Assembly: GCA_013399855.1 (NCBI GenBank) | Contig: VXAY01002463.1 | Coordinates: 186,001 to 250,000, forward strand | From: Oxyruncus cristatus | Lineage: Eukaryota; Chordata; Aves; Passeriformes; Cotingidae | Length of the DNA: 64,000 nucleotides | Direction: 5' to 3' | Shown: piece after piece, positions 61,376 to 64,000 of the stretch | How positions within the stretch are numbered: the first letter of the stretch is position 1 | Layout of the letters: each line of letters opens with the position of its first letter | Made by a program: the position numbers and the translations under genes | Notes under the pieces: model-generated | Told to the model about the DNA's origin: nothing | What the model saw: the letters and a program-made list of their open reading frames with translations, nothing else | Database searches by the model: none

Positions 61376-64000
61376 GTTGGTGTCATATACCTAGAGAACA
61401 AAGGCACCTTACAGAAGCACTAATGAGAGTGTGTAGTGGAAGAGCAGTAAATCTGCATTATGTGTCTAGGCTGGGATCTGACCTTACAGGGCTATAAGAA
61501 AAGGCTTATCTGATCCCCAGAGTGCCATGGTCACAGCTGGAAATGAAGGCTTGAAAAATAAACTTTATGATAGCTGCTAATATTACAAATTGTAGCACTA
61601 TGGAATAAATAACAGGAGCCATGAAACACAACATACGGTACACTGTTCTCAGCCAAATGATTTATTCATGAATGTTCGTAATTCAAATGAATTTGCCATG
61701 AATATTCATGGATACTCTTTTGTAACTAGATATTGTAAGGAAATCTAGGCTAATTACAACAGAGGCTCTTTGCTGGCATTTGCATAGTGGCAGTGGGAAC
61801 ATTTTGGAAGTTGGAATTCCTTACTGAAGTCCCAGCTGTAACTACTTCATGTGATTGAATGAGTACAGAGGTCAACAAAGCAAATGTGTAGTAATGCTTG
61901 GATGTAGTCTGCTGGCATCTACCCAGTCTATTTGTAGAATATGCACCATTAAACCATGAATATTACATAACTTACTGCCAGTAAAACAGTAGACATTCAT
62001 GCAGAGCAAGTCCTAGGCACAAGTAAGTCAAGTGGCTTTTGGGCTATGTTCCAGGAGGCACAAGAGGTCAATTTCTGCTCACAGTTACATTAGTGCAAAT
62101 TCACTGATTTCAATTAAGTTCCATTGGTGTGACTATAAGACAAATTTGGCCCTGTCTACAGTCGCATAACTCACAAACTGGTGATTTTCTTTTCCAGTAA
62201 CATCCCTGAGAAACAAATTATACCACGATTTCTTACCTATTTCCAGTGATATAGGCTCAGGTTAAAATGTCATAAATCTGGCATTACTTTTTTTCTTGTT
62301 TTCTCAGAAACACCAGCAGGAAAGGATGCTTTTTCTCTTCTCTGTTCATCTCACTCACTCAAAAAAAAAAAAAAAATCCTGTATAGAACTGTCTGCAAAC
62401 ATATATAGACACATCTAGAAGAGAGGTACAACTTTGACATTGATGACAAAGAAAAAAAGTAGCATGAAACAAACTTAATAACTGGATCTTTCTTCATCTA
62501 CAGAATGACAAGCAGGTAAGATCCTTAGGGAGTTCTTACACTCATATCTTCTAAGCTCACACAAGATAATTCTGATTTGGTGTCCTGAATATCACAGATC
62601 ACATCATTTCCCCCAGTAATTGTTTTATCAAGACCAGGTCTTCTGATCAACTGACTCAATTAAAAGAATCCAGAGTGATGAGTCATTTCTTTTACAGTTG
62701 ATGCTATGAGTTAAACACACATATATGATCTGGATATCCAAGATGAAGGCACTGAAAGGGTGTAATGGACAGGACAGATTTATAAAGCAGGGTAGGTGAA
62801 CCATGAATATGAAAAGTTCCTAGATAAAAAGAGAGTTCAAATGTAGACGTCAATGCTTACAATGCCCTATGTTAGGTAGGCTTAATCACACTAGGGTTCT
62901 CCCCAGTAAAAAAAAAAAATCCCAAACAAAATCCAGGTTTACCCCTAGCAAATAGCTCAAATATTCATTTCAATGTTAAAATATGCATCTGAGTTCTAGT
63001 ACAAATTTTCCTGGCTTCAGCTTTCTCTCAGAGCTGGCTGAAAGCCTTTGAGTGAAAAAAAAAAAAAAAAAGAAAAAGAACTAAGAAGTGGCAATAATTC
63101 CTGTAGGAAATGCTTCCACTGTTTCTCCATTTGTTAATAAATGTCCTTCCTTGGCCATTGCCTCCTGTTATGACTTTGTTCACTTTGTCCCATGTGGTTA
63201 TTATGGATTGTGATTGTGTTGCCTTGTAACCTTTTCTGGGATACACTGTTGATGGAGCCTTTTAAACTTTTTATTTCAGACCATGCATTATTCCTGCAGT
63301 TTTCTTCCGAGCCTCCAAAACTTTCCAGTATTGTTAGTGAAACAAGAACACTGGAAATAACTACTATTTTTCCCTGTAGTGCTATAACCAGAAGTAAATA
63401 CTCTTTATCCCCATAAAATTTTACTTTTAACTACAGTGGTTTGCCAGTGTTTAAATTCATCATGTTTTTGTGTGTGTGACAGCCTTGGTCATTCTCAAAG
63501 CCATTGCTTTCTAGAAGATGCCTTGTAGGAATGCATAAAGCCTTTGTTTCCCAGGCAGATGATGCTACATTTGACTCCCCTCAGATGAATGTGATTGTTG
63601 AGTAGCACAACATTATACTGCTAAGATATTCTTTTTTGTCCTAACTTCTTTGTGTTGCCCTTATACTTTATCAGTTACGATTTTATCCTTTTGTATTTTG
63701 CTTGCAGGACATTGATAAAATATATTGAATATAAGAACTCAGGTAGATACTCTTTTGGGACACTTGAGTTATCTTCAGCTAAATGTCATTTTTGTCTTAA
63801 TGGTCTTTCTGGGTTACTTGCCAGTTTTTAAGTAATGCATTGTTTACAAATCTAATGTAATCATTGAGACAATAAGAATATAAGGTGTCTTGCAATTTGG
63901 GTGAGGTTAAATAAATTAAGTTCCTTTTCTAATAACTAGATTATTGTTGTATTGCCATCAGGAAGGAAAAATTACAAGACGCAATCAGGTGGGAAATATC
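61376..64000. other. Unique AT-rich DNA, no gene seen
   Basis: 2.6 kb with no supported gene. 61655-61800 contains a 16-nt perfect palindrome (61696-61711) and an ATTTGCAT octamer (61778-61785) and could be a conserved non-coding element. A-runs lie at about 62361-62376 and 63055-63071. Confidence 0.6.

Overview
This window looks like nuclear DNA of a bird. It is AT-rich and mostly single-copy, with long tracts lacking any coding signal. Its interspersed repeats are overwhelmingly 5'-truncated CR1 LINE fragments, several ending in the bird-typical 3' tail built from ATTCTATG-like units. I find no host protein-coding exon, rRNA, tRNA or CRISPR array that I can support. The open frames are either degenerate CR1 ORF1/ORF2 pieces, translations of simple repeats, or short chance frames. 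I cannot tell whether the window is intergenic or lies inside a very large intron. The order or species of bird cannot be read from it.

Layout. 1-7.4 kb: unique DNA with a poly-T tract and a compound ATCT/GTCT microsatellite. 7.4-10.4 kb: a CR1 cluster, including one minus-strand CR1 that appears to have inserted into a plus-strand CR1. 10.4-15.7 kb: unique DNA with an assembly gap in a poly-A run (11434-11488) and one CR1 tail. 15.7-16.3 kb: a very old CR1 of the kind shared by turtles, crocodilians and birds. 16.5-16.9 kb: an AT palindrome and a 259-bp purine tract. 17.6-18.6 kb: a block relatively rich in CpG that I cannot assign. 19.4-21.9 kb: two CR1 copies. 21.9-27.5 kb: unique DNA. 27.5-30.0 kb: the youngest-looking CR1 (plus strand, split by a 153-bp gap) facing a minus-strand CR1, with a possible conserved element between them. 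30.5-31.0 kb: an old CR1. 35.6-36.4 kb: an LTR-like element. 36.5 kb: 33 uninterrupted GATA units. 39.5 and 42.3 kb: short CR1 pieces. 49.5-52.4 kb: an ancient CR1, then a longer decayed one. 56.9 and 61.2 kb: small CR1 remnants. The rest is unique.

My CR1 spans add up to about 8.9 kb, and the LTR-like block adds 0.8 kb, so recognised interspersed repeats cover roughly 15 percent of the window. Ten CR1 calls are plus-strand (counting the interrupted element at 9.45-10.40 kb once) and eight are minus-strand. No set of genes acts together here. The most useful leads are candidate regulatory elements in the unique DNA (28.74, 61.66, 48.58, 46.2 and 13.56 kb), the LTR-like element, the unassigned 17.6 kb block, and CR1 copies with internal deletions.
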